DNA of 22,395 nucleotides from UBA1181 sp963631545. GTDB lineage: Bacteria; Bacteroidota; Bacteroidia; Bacteroidales; Paludibacteraceae. Where the stretch lies: the NCBI GenBank assembly GCA_963631545.1, contig CAVGRN010000038.1, positions 1-22,395 of the forward strand, read 5' to 3'. Each line of letters starts with the position of its first letter. The stretch's first letter is position 1. The position numbers and the translations under genes were made by a program. This document shows positions 7,457 through 14,635 of this stretch, piece after piece. The notes beneath the pieces are model-generated. The model was not told the DNA's origin. It was given only the letters and a program-made list of their open reading frames with translations, and did no database searches.

Positions 7457-8788
7457 TCACGCCAAAGACGCCTTCTTTGAAGATTTGGTGGTTGCTTTGC
7501 GCCCAGCCTCGCTCTCCAAACGCTCACATTTGGCTTCCAAATCGGCAATCACCTTGCCCTGCGCCTCGATGGTCTTCATCAACGAGTTCAGTTCCTCGGT
7601 ATCCACGCCCTCTGGGAACATAGAGTTGATGCGATCCATAAAGTCGCTCAACACATTCATATAGTTCATAAAAGCATCGTAGGGCGAGTCATACGAACTA
7701 TTATGGCGGTGGGAGGAACTCTTAGTGGACATATAGTAGAGATGGTCGCTCGACTGGAGGTAGTACCAATCCTGCATCAAACGCTTGTCGTGCGAAAGGC
7801 GCACCTTCTCGCCCACAACGTAGAGTTTGTCGAAAGCGGAGTGCTGCAACTCGTTTCCGAGCCATGCGGAGAGGTCGCGTTCCTCGTCAGCCCACGACAT
7901 AGGGTAAGGCACATTGATTTGGTCTACTGGTTTGCGACTTGCGAACAACGCCGACGGGGTTTGGAAATCAATTCCGAACTCCTTTGCAAAGTGGGGCAAT
8001 GCCTTCAGAAAATCGAAGATACCAGACTCCGACTTCTGAATTTCTCCGAATGTTTCATAGCCCATAAACAGGCTGATAACATCCTCCGCCTCGGGAGTGT
8101 CGCGAATCCACCCCATAAACTTGTCGGCGGTGAGCGGGTATTGGTTCCAACTCCAATCGGAGAAACGGAAAGTGATGTCATTGCTCAACTTAGAGTTTTT
8201 CAGCAACAATTTCAACTGCGGATTGTTGGAGCAACAGTAAACATAGTTCGGACTTTTCCAACCCAGGACGTGCTTTGCGCCCTCCGTCAGCATACCCTTG
8301 AAGCCCATATTCGCCACACGCTCGCCAATCTCGTCAGAATATATCAACTCCGTGTTCCGGAACACGGTAGGTCGCACACCGAAAAGGCTCTGAATCTTCT
8401 TGACATGCTCTTTCACCTGCAACTCAAACTCGTCATTGTCTGTGCGGAGCGAGGCGAGCGAGTGCGCATACGTCTCGGCGAGGAACTCCACGCAACCGGT
8501 CTTTGCCAATTCCTTGAACGAGTCAATCACCTCAGGCGCATACAACTCTAATTGCTCCAAAGCGACGCCCGAAATGGAGAAAGCCGCCTTGAACGCACCA
8601 TCCGTTTCCTTAATCATCTGCAAGATGGTGTTGTTGGCTGGCAAATAGCAATTGTTAGCCAACCGCGTGATAGCCTCCTGATTGTTGTAATCGTCATAAT
8701 AATAGTGGTCTGAACCTATGTCGAAGAACCTATATCTTTTCAACCGAAACGGCTGATGAATCTGGAAGTAGAAACAAATTGACTTCAT
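7457..8788 (-). CDS. GH57 alpha-amylase-like protein with altered catalytic position
   Basis: Intracellular GH57 family protein (no signal peptide), presumably acting on glycogen-like alpha-glucan. The 443-residue protein shows the GH57 conserved regions in order: HQPFR (11-15), GCVEFLAETYAHS (98-110), FRNTELIY (143-150) with the nucleophile candidate Glu147, and LFMGYETFGE (240-249). In catalytically competent relatives the last region reads MDYETFGE with the Asp as acid/base; here that residue is Gly243 (codon GGC, 8060-8062). The protein ends with a heptad-like stretch (about 400-428) and a basic Lys/Ser-rich tail. A group of alpha-amylase-like GH57 proteins lacking catalytic residues is known, so it may be a binding or regulatory protein. 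It is last gene of the glycogen operon, 24 bases after the glycosyltransferase. Confidence 0.9.
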   Translation of the reverse strand: MKSICFYFQIHQPFRLKRYRFFDIGSDHYYYDDYNNQEAITRLANNCYLPANNTILQMIKETDGAFKAAFSISGVALEQLELYAPEVIDSFKELAKTGCVEFLAETYAHSLASLRTDNDEFELQVKEHVKKIQSLFGVRPTVFRNTELIYSDEIGERVANMGFKGMLTEGAKHVLGWKSPNYVYCCSNNPQLKLLLKNSKLSNDITFRFSDWSWNQYPLTADKFMGWIRDTPEAEDVISLFMGYETFGEIQKSESGIFDFLKALPHFAKEFGIDFQTPSALFASRKPVDQINVPYPMSWADEERDLSAWLGNELQHSAFDKLYVVGEKVRLSHDKRLMQDWYYLQSSDHLYYMSTKSSSHRHNSSYDSPYDAFMNYMNVLSDFMDRINSMFPEGVDTEELNSLMKTIEAQGKVIADLEAKCERLESEAGRKATTKSSKKASLA

Positions 8789-8812
8789 ATATTATACCTT
8801 TTATATTCTTCT

Positions 8813-10078
8813 TTAATTCCAACCTAACACTTTATTGTACACGGAACGCACTTTCTGCGCGGCATACTCCCACTTAATCTCATCCACCTCTTTTTTTCCC
8901 TCGCGCTTCAGTGTTTCGTACATTGATGGGTAGGTGATGATAGAGTAGATGGCATCCGCCATAGCGTCGATGTCCCAATAATCCGTCTTAATCACATGAG
9001 AGAGGATTTCGGCGCAGCCAGACTGTTTCGAAACGATAGTCGGGACGCCCACCTGCATCGCCTCCAAAGGAGAAATTCCGAAAGGCTCGGAAACAGACGG
9101 CATGATGTAGACGTCGCTCGATTTCAGCATCTCGTACACCTCTTTTCCCCGAAGGAAACCCGTAAAATGGAAACGGTCTGATATATTGCGGTATGCCACA
9201 AGGCGGATCATCTTCTCCATCATATCTCCGCTTCCCGCCATCACGAAACGCACGTTGTTGGTGCGACGCAGCACGCGATGGGCAGCCTCAACGAAATACT
9301 CAGGACCCTTCTGCATTGTGATACGCCCCAGAAACGTTACCACCTTGTCTTTCAAGGCGCGCTTCGGCTCAATCGCCATAATTTCTGGGCTGAGCGGCTC
9401 CACGGCATTATGCACAGTAGTTACCTTCGCAGGATTGATGTTATAGCGGTTGATGACCGTGTCACGTGTGAGGTTGCTCACGGTGATGATATGGTCGGCA
9501 TGGTCCATTCCGGCTTTCTCGATATTGTAGACAACAGGGTTGACATTTCCACGACTGCGGTCAAAATCCGTGGCATGCACATGTATCACGAGCGGCTTGC
9601 CCGACACATACTTGGCGTGTATTCCAGCAGGATAGGTAAGCCAATCGTGCGAGTGGATGATGTCGAAATCCAACGCCCGGCTTACGACGCCCGCCACCGC
9701 ATCATAATTGCGGATCTCCTCTTGCAGGTTGTCTGGGTAACGCCCAGAAAACTCCACAGAGCCAATGCCATTCACTCCGATGTGGTTGTTATCCTCGCGG
9801 ATGCAATCCCGATAATGATAATAGTCGCCCGCAGACATCCGTCCGTCTAACACACCGTTCAAATAGTTCTGGTCTGGGTCTCGCCAACAAATCGGTATTT
9901 TATTGGCTGGGATAATTTTGAGGAAACTTTGGTCTTCGTCTCCCCAAGGTTTAGGCAACATGAACGTAATCTCCATATCCGGTTGGACAGACATACCGCG
10001 GGTCAAGCCGTAACTGGCCGTCCCCAATCCGCCCAAGATATGAGGAGGAAACTCCCATCCAAACATTAACGCCTTCAT
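8813..10078 (-). CDS. GT4-type glycosyltransferase, probable glycogen synthase
   Basis: GT-B fold retaining glycosyltransferase that likely extends alpha-1,4-glucan from a nucleotide-glucose donor. The protein has 421 residues and no signal or membrane segment. The N-terminal half starts with MFGWEFPPHILGGLGT (5-20), the glycine loop seen in starch/glycogen synthases and relatives. It has HSHDWLTYPAGI at 142-153. The C-terminal half has FLGRITMQKGPEYF (249-262) and the donor-binding E-x7-E pair Glu331/Glu339 in EPFGISPLE. Annotation as glycogen synthase rests mainly on the operon; a GT4 hexosyltransferase of other specificity is possible. It lies 2 bases after the debranching gene and 24 bases before the GH57 gene. 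Confidence 0.85.
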   Translation of the reverse strand: MKALMFGWEFPPHILGGLGTASYGLTRGMSVQPDMEITFMLPKPWGDEDQSFLKIIPANKIPICWRDPDQNYLNGVLDGRMSAGDYYHYRDCIREDNNHIGVNGIGSVEFSGRYPDNLQEEIRNYDAVAGVVSRALDFDIIHSHDWLTYPAGIHAKYVSGKPLVIHVHATDFDRSRGNVNPVVYNIEKAGMDHADHIITVSNLTRDTVINRYNINPAKVTTVHNAVEPLSPEIMAIEPKRALKDKVVTFLGRITMQKGPEYFVEAAHRVLRRTNNVRFVMAGSGDMMEKMIRLVAYRNISDRFHFTGFLRGKEVYEMLKSSDVYIMPSVSEPFGISPLEAMQVGVPTIVSKQSGCAEILSHVIKTDYWDIDAMADAIYSIITYPSMYETLKREGKKEVDEIKWEYAAQKVRSVYNKVLGWN

Positions 10079-10080
10079 AT

Positions 10081-12024
10081 TTACTCTTTATTGTAGTTCT
10101 TCAAAATCTTCAACACTCTCAGCACCTCAGCCACATTCATTGCGTAGGATATTCCGCCACGACCGCGGAAAGGAGGGTTGCCATCGTACATTTCGGACAG
10201 TGTTCCGATGCAGCCCACGGACATCTCCTCTTCGAACCCAATGATGGTGCGTTCGGCAAACGAGAATCCGCTGCGCTTGTAGACGTTGAGGTACGCCTCT
10301 ATGTAAGTGCCTATCAGCCAAGGCCAAACCGCTCCTTGGAATGCTGCATGGTCGCGGTCGCGCTGCGAGCCGTCGCAGTTGCCATGGTAGTTTTGGCTCT
10401 TCGGACTGAGTGAACGCAACCCCTTAGGCGTAAGCAACTCTTTTGTGGAGATATCCACAATGGATTTCTTCTGATTATTCTCCAACGGCGAATATTTCAG
10501 CGATACCGCCCACAGCATGTTCGGGCGGACAGACTCCTCGCGATGATCGCCGCACACAAAATCGTATAGGTAGAATCCTGTCCAAAATACTGGCGAGAAA
10601 CTCTCCTTCACCTTGTCTGCAAACACATTCAGTTTTTCTGAATAATAGTCGCCTCCCGATGCCGATGATAGTTCCGACACGAAGCGCAACGCATTATACC
10701 ACAATGCGTTAATCTCAACCACATAGCCACTGCGTGGGGTGATTGGGTGTCCGTCGCACACGGCATCCATCCACGTTCCCGGGCGTTCCCAACCATCGGT
10801 AAAGAGCAGACCATTGTCATGCACCACCAAGTTAGGATGTTTCTGACTGAGGATGAATTCTATGATTTCCTTCAATATATCGCCATACATACGCCAAGCC
10901 TGCTCGCCCGATGTTGCCTTGGCATACTCTTGAATCGCCCACACAACCCACAGAAGCACGTCTGGGTCGTCCAATCCCTTCACCTCGCGAATCTGCGGCT
11001 TGCCGTTGATCAAATTGCGGATGTCGGGAATCATCGTCGCCATCACCTTCTCAAATCCAGACAAATCGTCCATAGCAACCGAAACACCCGGCAACGAAAT
11101 GAACATATTCCTCGCCACACATTTAAACCACGGGTAACCTGCCAAGATGTAGAGTGCCTCAGGACTCTTTCTATTATAGAATTGCTGAGCGGAGTTCTTC
11201 AAACAATTGAAGAAACTGGTGCGGGTGGTGCGCTTGGAAACCTCTTCGTAGTAGACATCCGCCAAACCAGCCGTCTTCACTTCGTCCACGCCGGCGGAGA
11301 AAATCAGCGATTCGCCCCGCTTGATGGAAACCTCGAAACAGCCAGGAACAAACAAATCCTCCTTATAAAAATAGCCTCTCTCACGTTCCTTAGGATATTC
11401 TATTCCCTTATTCCAATGCGGATTGGAAACATATTTCACCGGTTTGTTAAACTGCATATACAACACCGGATAGCCTTGGTAGAGGCAAACGGAGATTCCG
11501 TTCTCAATCTCACGATACGACCCGTCCAACTGGTAGTTCTCCACACAAAGATCGTTCACATTTCTGAACGCCAAAAACGGACTGAAACGCAACGTTGTGG
11601 GCGAATTGGCCTCCAAAAGCGTGTATTTGATGAGGATTCTGTTCTCGTAGGAGATGAAAATCTTTTCTTTTGAAAGAATTGCACCGCCCACGCGGTAGAT
11701 TCCGCAAGGGAGCATCTCGCAGTCGAACTCGCGCATGTATTTGTGTCCGTTAGGCGAATAATGCTCTCCCTCATATTTATGAAGCCCCAGATTGAACTCC
11801 GCTCCATACTGCAAAACCGTCTCGTCTAACGAGGAGAGAAGCACATGGTTATCATCGTCCATGCTGGGAATCGGGATCACCAATAATCCGTGGTATTTCC
11901 TTGTATTACAACCCACCAACGTGGTGCAGTGGTACGCCCCCGACTTGTTGGTACGCAACATCTCAATGGACAGGGACTGCTCTAAGTTGGTTAATATGGT
12001 CTTATCAAATCTAAGGTAACTCAT
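10081..12024 (-). CDS. Glycogen debranching enzyme (amylo-alpha-1,6-glucosidase, GH133-like)
   Basis: Removes alpha-1,6-linked glucose stubs from glycogen in active relatives. The 647-residue protein has the bacterial two-part form. The N-terminal beta-sandwich domain (about 1-250) has the hallmark GCNTRKYHGLLV (38-49). The C-terminal (alpha/alpha)6 domain has AGYPWF (295-300), GTWMDA (416-421), RSGYVVEINALWYNAL (431-446), and LSEMYDG and NVAEVLR at the end (Glu611, Glu633). The motif after AGYPWF, usually WGRDTFISLPG in the family, reads VARNMFISLPG, so the conserved Asp is Asn306 (codon AAT, 11107-11109). It may be inactive or altered. It is the first gene of the operon, with the glycosyltransferase following after 2 bases. 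Confidence 0.88.
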   Translation of the reverse strand: MSYLRFDKTILTNLEQSLSIEMLRTNKSGAYHCTTLVGCNTRKYHGLLVIPIPSMDDDNHVLLSSLDETVLQYGAEFNLGLHKYEGEHYSPNGHKYMREFDCEMLPCGIYRVGGAILSKEKIFISYENRILIKYTLLEANSPTTLRFSPFLAFRNVNDLCVENYQLDGSYREIENGISVCLYQGYPVLYMQFNKPVKYVSNPHWNKGIEYPKERERGYFYKEDLFVPGCFEVSIKRGESLIFSAGVDEVKTAGLADVYYEEVSKRTTRTSFFNCLKNSAQQFYNRKSPEALYILAGYPWFKCVARNMFISLPGVSVAMDDLSGFEKVMATMIPDIRNLINGKPQIREVKGLDDPDVLLWVVWAIQEYAKATSGEQAWRMYGDILKEIIEFILSQKHPNLVVHDNGLLFTDGWERPGTWMDAVCDGHPITPRSGYVVEINALWYNALRFVSELSSASGGDYYSEKLNVFADKVKESFSPVFWTGFYLYDFVCGDHREESVRPNMLWAVSLKYSPLENNQKKSIVDISTKELLTPKGLRSLSPKSQNYHGNCDGSQRDRDHAAFQGAVWPWLIGTYIEAYLNVYKRSGFSFAERTIIGFEEEMSVGCIGTLSEMYDGNPPFRGRGGISYAMNVAEVLRVLKILKNYNKE

Positions 12025-12060
12025 ATATCAGTTTCTCTATGTTTTCCGTTCAACGCTTAA

Positions 12061-12080
12061 ATTTATGGATTATTTATGGA
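12061..12080. repeat. Tandem 9-bp direct repeat in the divergent intergenic region
   Basis: ATTTATGGA occurs at 12061-12069 and again at 12072-12080, a period of 11 bases, close to one helical turn. It lies 37 bases upstream of the debranching-enzyme start and about 50 bases upstream of the putative -7 box of the divergent kinase. The placement would suit a regulator-binding site, but no family can be named. Confidence 0.35.
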
Positions 12081-12128
12081 ATATCACCGACTATTCTATT
12101 AGAATTATTTAACATTTACTCGGTTTTT

Positions 12129-12136
12129 TATTTTTG
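12129..12136 (+). promoter_or_regulatory. Putative -7 box for the N-acetylglucosamine kinase gene
   Basis: TATTTTTG matches TAnnTTTG exactly and lies 83 bases before the ATG. No clear TTTG is present at the -33 position. A second, weaker candidate (TATCTTCG, 12192-12199) lies closer to the start. Confidence 0.35.
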
Positions 12137-12203
12137 CGCCCTGATTCTCGCGAAACATAGCACAGGAATCCCTTATGAAACTATTTTTTCATATCTTCGC
12201 AGA

Positions 12204-12211
12204 CAAACCTA
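12204..12211 (-). promoter_or_regulatory. Possible -7 box for the glycogen operon
   Basis: On the minus strand this is TAGGTTTG, an exact TAnnTTTG match and the only one between the divergent genes in this direction. It would give a long leader of about 170 bases that includes the direct repeat at 12061-12080. A -33 element is not evident. A weaker alternative, TATGTTTC, lies at 12152-12159. Confidence 0.3.
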
Positions 12212-12218
12212 ATGTGTA

Positions 12219-13052
12219 ATGGATATCATCATTGACAGCGGCTCAACCAAGTGCGATTTGGTGCTTGTGGAGGACGGCGCCATACGCCAATCCGCCCAAA
12301 CAAACGGAATCAACCCCTTCTACCAAACATCCGAAGAGATTTTTTCAACATTAGAAGACACCAAAGCGATTTTCCCTTGGGCAGAAGTTCGAAACATCTG
12401 GTTCTACGGAGCAGGCTGCGCCTTCCCCGATAAATGCCAAATGGTAGGAAACGCACTACGCAGACTTTCCCCAAAAGCCGTCATCGAGGTTACGAGCGAC
12501 CTCGTCGGGGCGGCACGCTCTCTATTTAAAAACGGACACGGCATCGCCTGCATTCTCGGCACGGGTTCCAACTCGTGCTACTACGAAAACGGGGAAATCG
12601 CGAAGAATGTTCCTCCATTGGGTTTCATCCTCGGCGACGAGGGCAGCGGGGCGGCAATCGGCAAACGGTTCGTGGGCGACCTCCTCAAAGGGATCGTCCC
12701 GCTGCACATTGCAAAGATTTTTTTTGAAGAAAGCGGAGAAACCGCCGCAAACATAATGGACCACGTCTACAAGCAACCATTCCCCAACCGATACCTTGCG
12801 CAATTTGCCAAATATGTGGGCAAACACTTAGATGAAGACTATTTCCGCCAAATCGCACTCGATTGTTTCCACCGATTTTTTGAGCGCGACCTGCGTCAAT
12901 ACCCACCCCACCAAAGCATCCGCTGCATCGGCTCCGTGGCGTACAACTTCAAAGCAGTGTTAGCGGAATGTGCTGAAAAATCCGGCCACACATTGGAACG
13001 TGTAGACCAAAGCCCACTAACCGGATTGGTGGAATACCACTCCGCAAAGTGA
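12219..13052 (+). CDS. BadF/BadG/BcrA/BcrD-type ATPase, probable N-acetylglucosamine kinase
   Basis: Sugar kinase of the ASKHA fold that probably phosphorylates N-acetylglucosamine or a related amino sugar with ATP. The protein has 277 residues, typical for the bacterial NAGK-like group. The phosphate-1 loop is DSGSTKCDLVL (6-16). SDLVGAAR (93-100) supplies the likely catalytic Asp94. The phosphate-2 loop is ILGTGSNSC (112-120), followed by GFILGDEGSGAAIGKRF (135-151), characteristic of this family. It is transcribed alone, divergent from the glycogen operon and convergent with porX. Only 12 bases separate the stop codons, leaving no room for an intrinsic terminator between them. BadF-type benzoyl-CoA reductase activation is unlikely, as no reductase genes are near. 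Confidence 0.83.
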   Translation: MDIIIDSGSTKCDLVLVEDGAIRQSAQTNGINPFYQTSEEIFSTLEDTKAIFPWAEVRNIWFYGAGCAFPDKCQMVGNALRRLSPKAVIEVTSDLVGAARSLFKNGHGIACILGTGSNSCYYENGEIAKNVPPLGFILGDEGSGAAIGKRFVGDLLKGIVPLHIAKIFFEESGETAANIMDHVYKQPFPNRYLAQFAKYVGKHLDEDYFRQIALDCFHRFFERDLRQYPPHQSIRCIGSVAYNFKAVLAECAEKSGHTLERVDQSPLTGLVEYHSAK

Positions 13053-13064
13053 AAGGAAACGCAC

Positions 13065-14621
13065 TTAGCTGTTTTTGCTCTTCAGCGATACAACCGGCAC
13101 AAACATCTCCTCTAACGAAATGCCACCGTGCTGGAACGTGTCTTTGTAGTACGAAACGTAATAATTGAAATTATTGGGATAAGCGAAGAAGTCATCATTG
13201 CCTGCGAAAATGTAAGCCGAACTGACGTTTGGCGCAGGCAGCCCCACCTTTTCGGGATTTCGCACCTCAAAAACCTCCTTCTTATTGTAATCCAAATTCT
13301 TTCCCACCTTGTAACGGAGGTTGGTGTTGGTGTTTCTATCACCCACCACCTTAATGGCATTGCCCACCCGAATAGATCCGTGGTCTGTCGTGATGATGAC
13401 ATGCGCGCCATCCTCAGCCAATTTTTTGAAGAAATCCAAAATAGGCGAATGGAGGAACCACGACTTGGTGAGCGAGCGGTAGGCCGACTCCGTTGAGGCG
13501 AGTTCCCTAATCATTTTCGACTCTGTGCGGGCGTGCGAAAGCATATCCACAAAGTTGAATACCAGAACGTTGAGTTGCGTATTCGAGAGATTATGATACT
13601 CTGCCACAAATTTCTCGCAAGCCACAGAGTCATTGATTTTATGATAAGAGAAGGTGTATTTCTTCCTGAAACGGTCTAACATCGTCTGAATCAACTCTGC
13701 CTCATAGTTGTTTTTCCCCTCCTCTTCGGCCTCCTCCACCCAATACTGTGGAAACATATTTTTTATCTGCAGAGGAAGTAACCCAGAGAATATCGCATTG
13801 CGCGCATATTGCGTGGAAGTAGGCAGAATGGAGCAGCAAAGGTCTTCCTCCTCAACTATGAAATAATTATGAAGCACCTCGCGGATCATCCGCCACTGGT
13901 CGAACCGGAAGTTATCAAACACCACGAAAAAGACTTTTTCGCCTTTGTCCAATCTCGGGAAAACCCTCTGTTTCATCAAGTCGTGACTCATCATCGGACG
14001 GTCTGCACCCTCCTTGAACCAATTCTCGTAATTCTTCTTCACAAACTTCACAAACGTGGAGTTTGCCTCCTCCTTCTGCATACGGAGCATCTCAGACATT
14101 TGAGGGTCTGTGTGTTCCAACTCCAACTCCCAATGCACCAATTTCTTGTAGACCTCCATCCAATCGCTATACGAGAACGAGTCATTTATTTGCATACCAA
14201 TTTTCGCAAACTCCGACCGATAATCATCTGTCGTAGTGGAAGATATGATATCCCGCTTGTCCAATATCTTCTTTATGGAAAGCAGAATCTGATTAGGATT
14301 GACGGGTTTGATAAGGTAGTCTGCTATTTTCTTACCGATGGCTTGGTTCATCAGGTTTTCCTCCTCGCTCTTGGTAATCATCACGATTGGGACGAGGGCG
14401 TCACGCTCCTTGATTAGGGCGAGGGTTTCCAAGCCGCTCATACCCGGCATATTCTCGTCTAAGAACACAATATCAAAATGTTCGTCGGCGGAGGCCTGCA
14501 CGGCATCCTGTCCGTTATTCACACAAACCACCTCGTAGCCCCTGTTCTCCAAAAAGAGGATGTGGGCCCTCAGCATATCGATTTCATCGTCCGCCCACAG
14601 TATTCTGATATTCTTTCCCAT
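13065..14621 (-). CDS. porX: PorX: response regulator with PglZ phosphatase-like domain (type IX secretion)
   Basis: Cytoplasmic regulator of the type IX secretion system, partner of the histidine kinase PorY in characterised species. Its PglZ domain has been shown to be a phosphodiesterase acting on oligonucleotides. The protein has 518 residues. The receiver domain (1-120) has the acidic pocket DDE (11-13), phospho-acceptor Asp55 in IVFLDENMPGMSG, and Lys105 in LIKPVNP. A helical linker runs from about 125 to 225. The PglZ domain starts with VVFDNFRFDQW (233-243), then the nucleophile region LPTSTQYARNAIFSG (266-280; Thr268/Thr270), NFVDMLSH (356-363) and ITTDHGS metal ligands. All key residues are present. 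It follows porW by 14 bases and lacks its own obvious promoter. Confidence 0.93.
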   Translation of the reverse strand: MGKNIRILWADDEIDMLRAHILFLENRGYEVVCVNNGQDAVQASADEHFDIVFLDENMPGMSGLETLALIKERDALVPIVMITKSEEENLMNQAIGKKIADYLIKPVNPNQILLSIKKILDKRDIISSTTTDDYRSEFAKIGMQINDSFSYSDWMEVYKKLVHWELELEHTDPQMSEMLRMQKEEANSTFVKFVKKNYENWFKEGADRPMMSHDLMKQRVFPRLDKGEKVFFVVFDNFRFDQWRMIREVLHNYFIVEEEDLCCSILPTSTQYARNAIFSGLLPLQIKNMFPQYWVEEAEEEGKNNYEAELIQTMLDRFRKKYTFSYHKINDSVACEKFVAEYHNLSNTQLNVLVFNFVDMLSHARTESKMIRELASTESAYRSLTKSWFLHSPILDFFKKLAEDGAHVIITTDHGSIRVGNAIKVVGDRNTNTNLRYKVGKNLDYNKKEVFEVRNPEKVGLPAPNVSSAYIFAGNDDFFAYPNNFNYYVSYYKDTFQHGGISLEEMFVPVVSLKSKNS

Positions 14622-14635
14622 AGCCTTTTATTGTT

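Noticed and set aside
7703..8551. Plus-strand open frame (282 codons) opposite the GH57 gene
   Set aside because: Mirror of a motif-bearing coding sequence; no domain and no promoter or start context of its own.
10747..11673. Plus-strand open frame (308 codons) opposite the debranching gene
   Set aside because: Antisense shadow; composition is His/Arg/Gln-rich and shows no family features.
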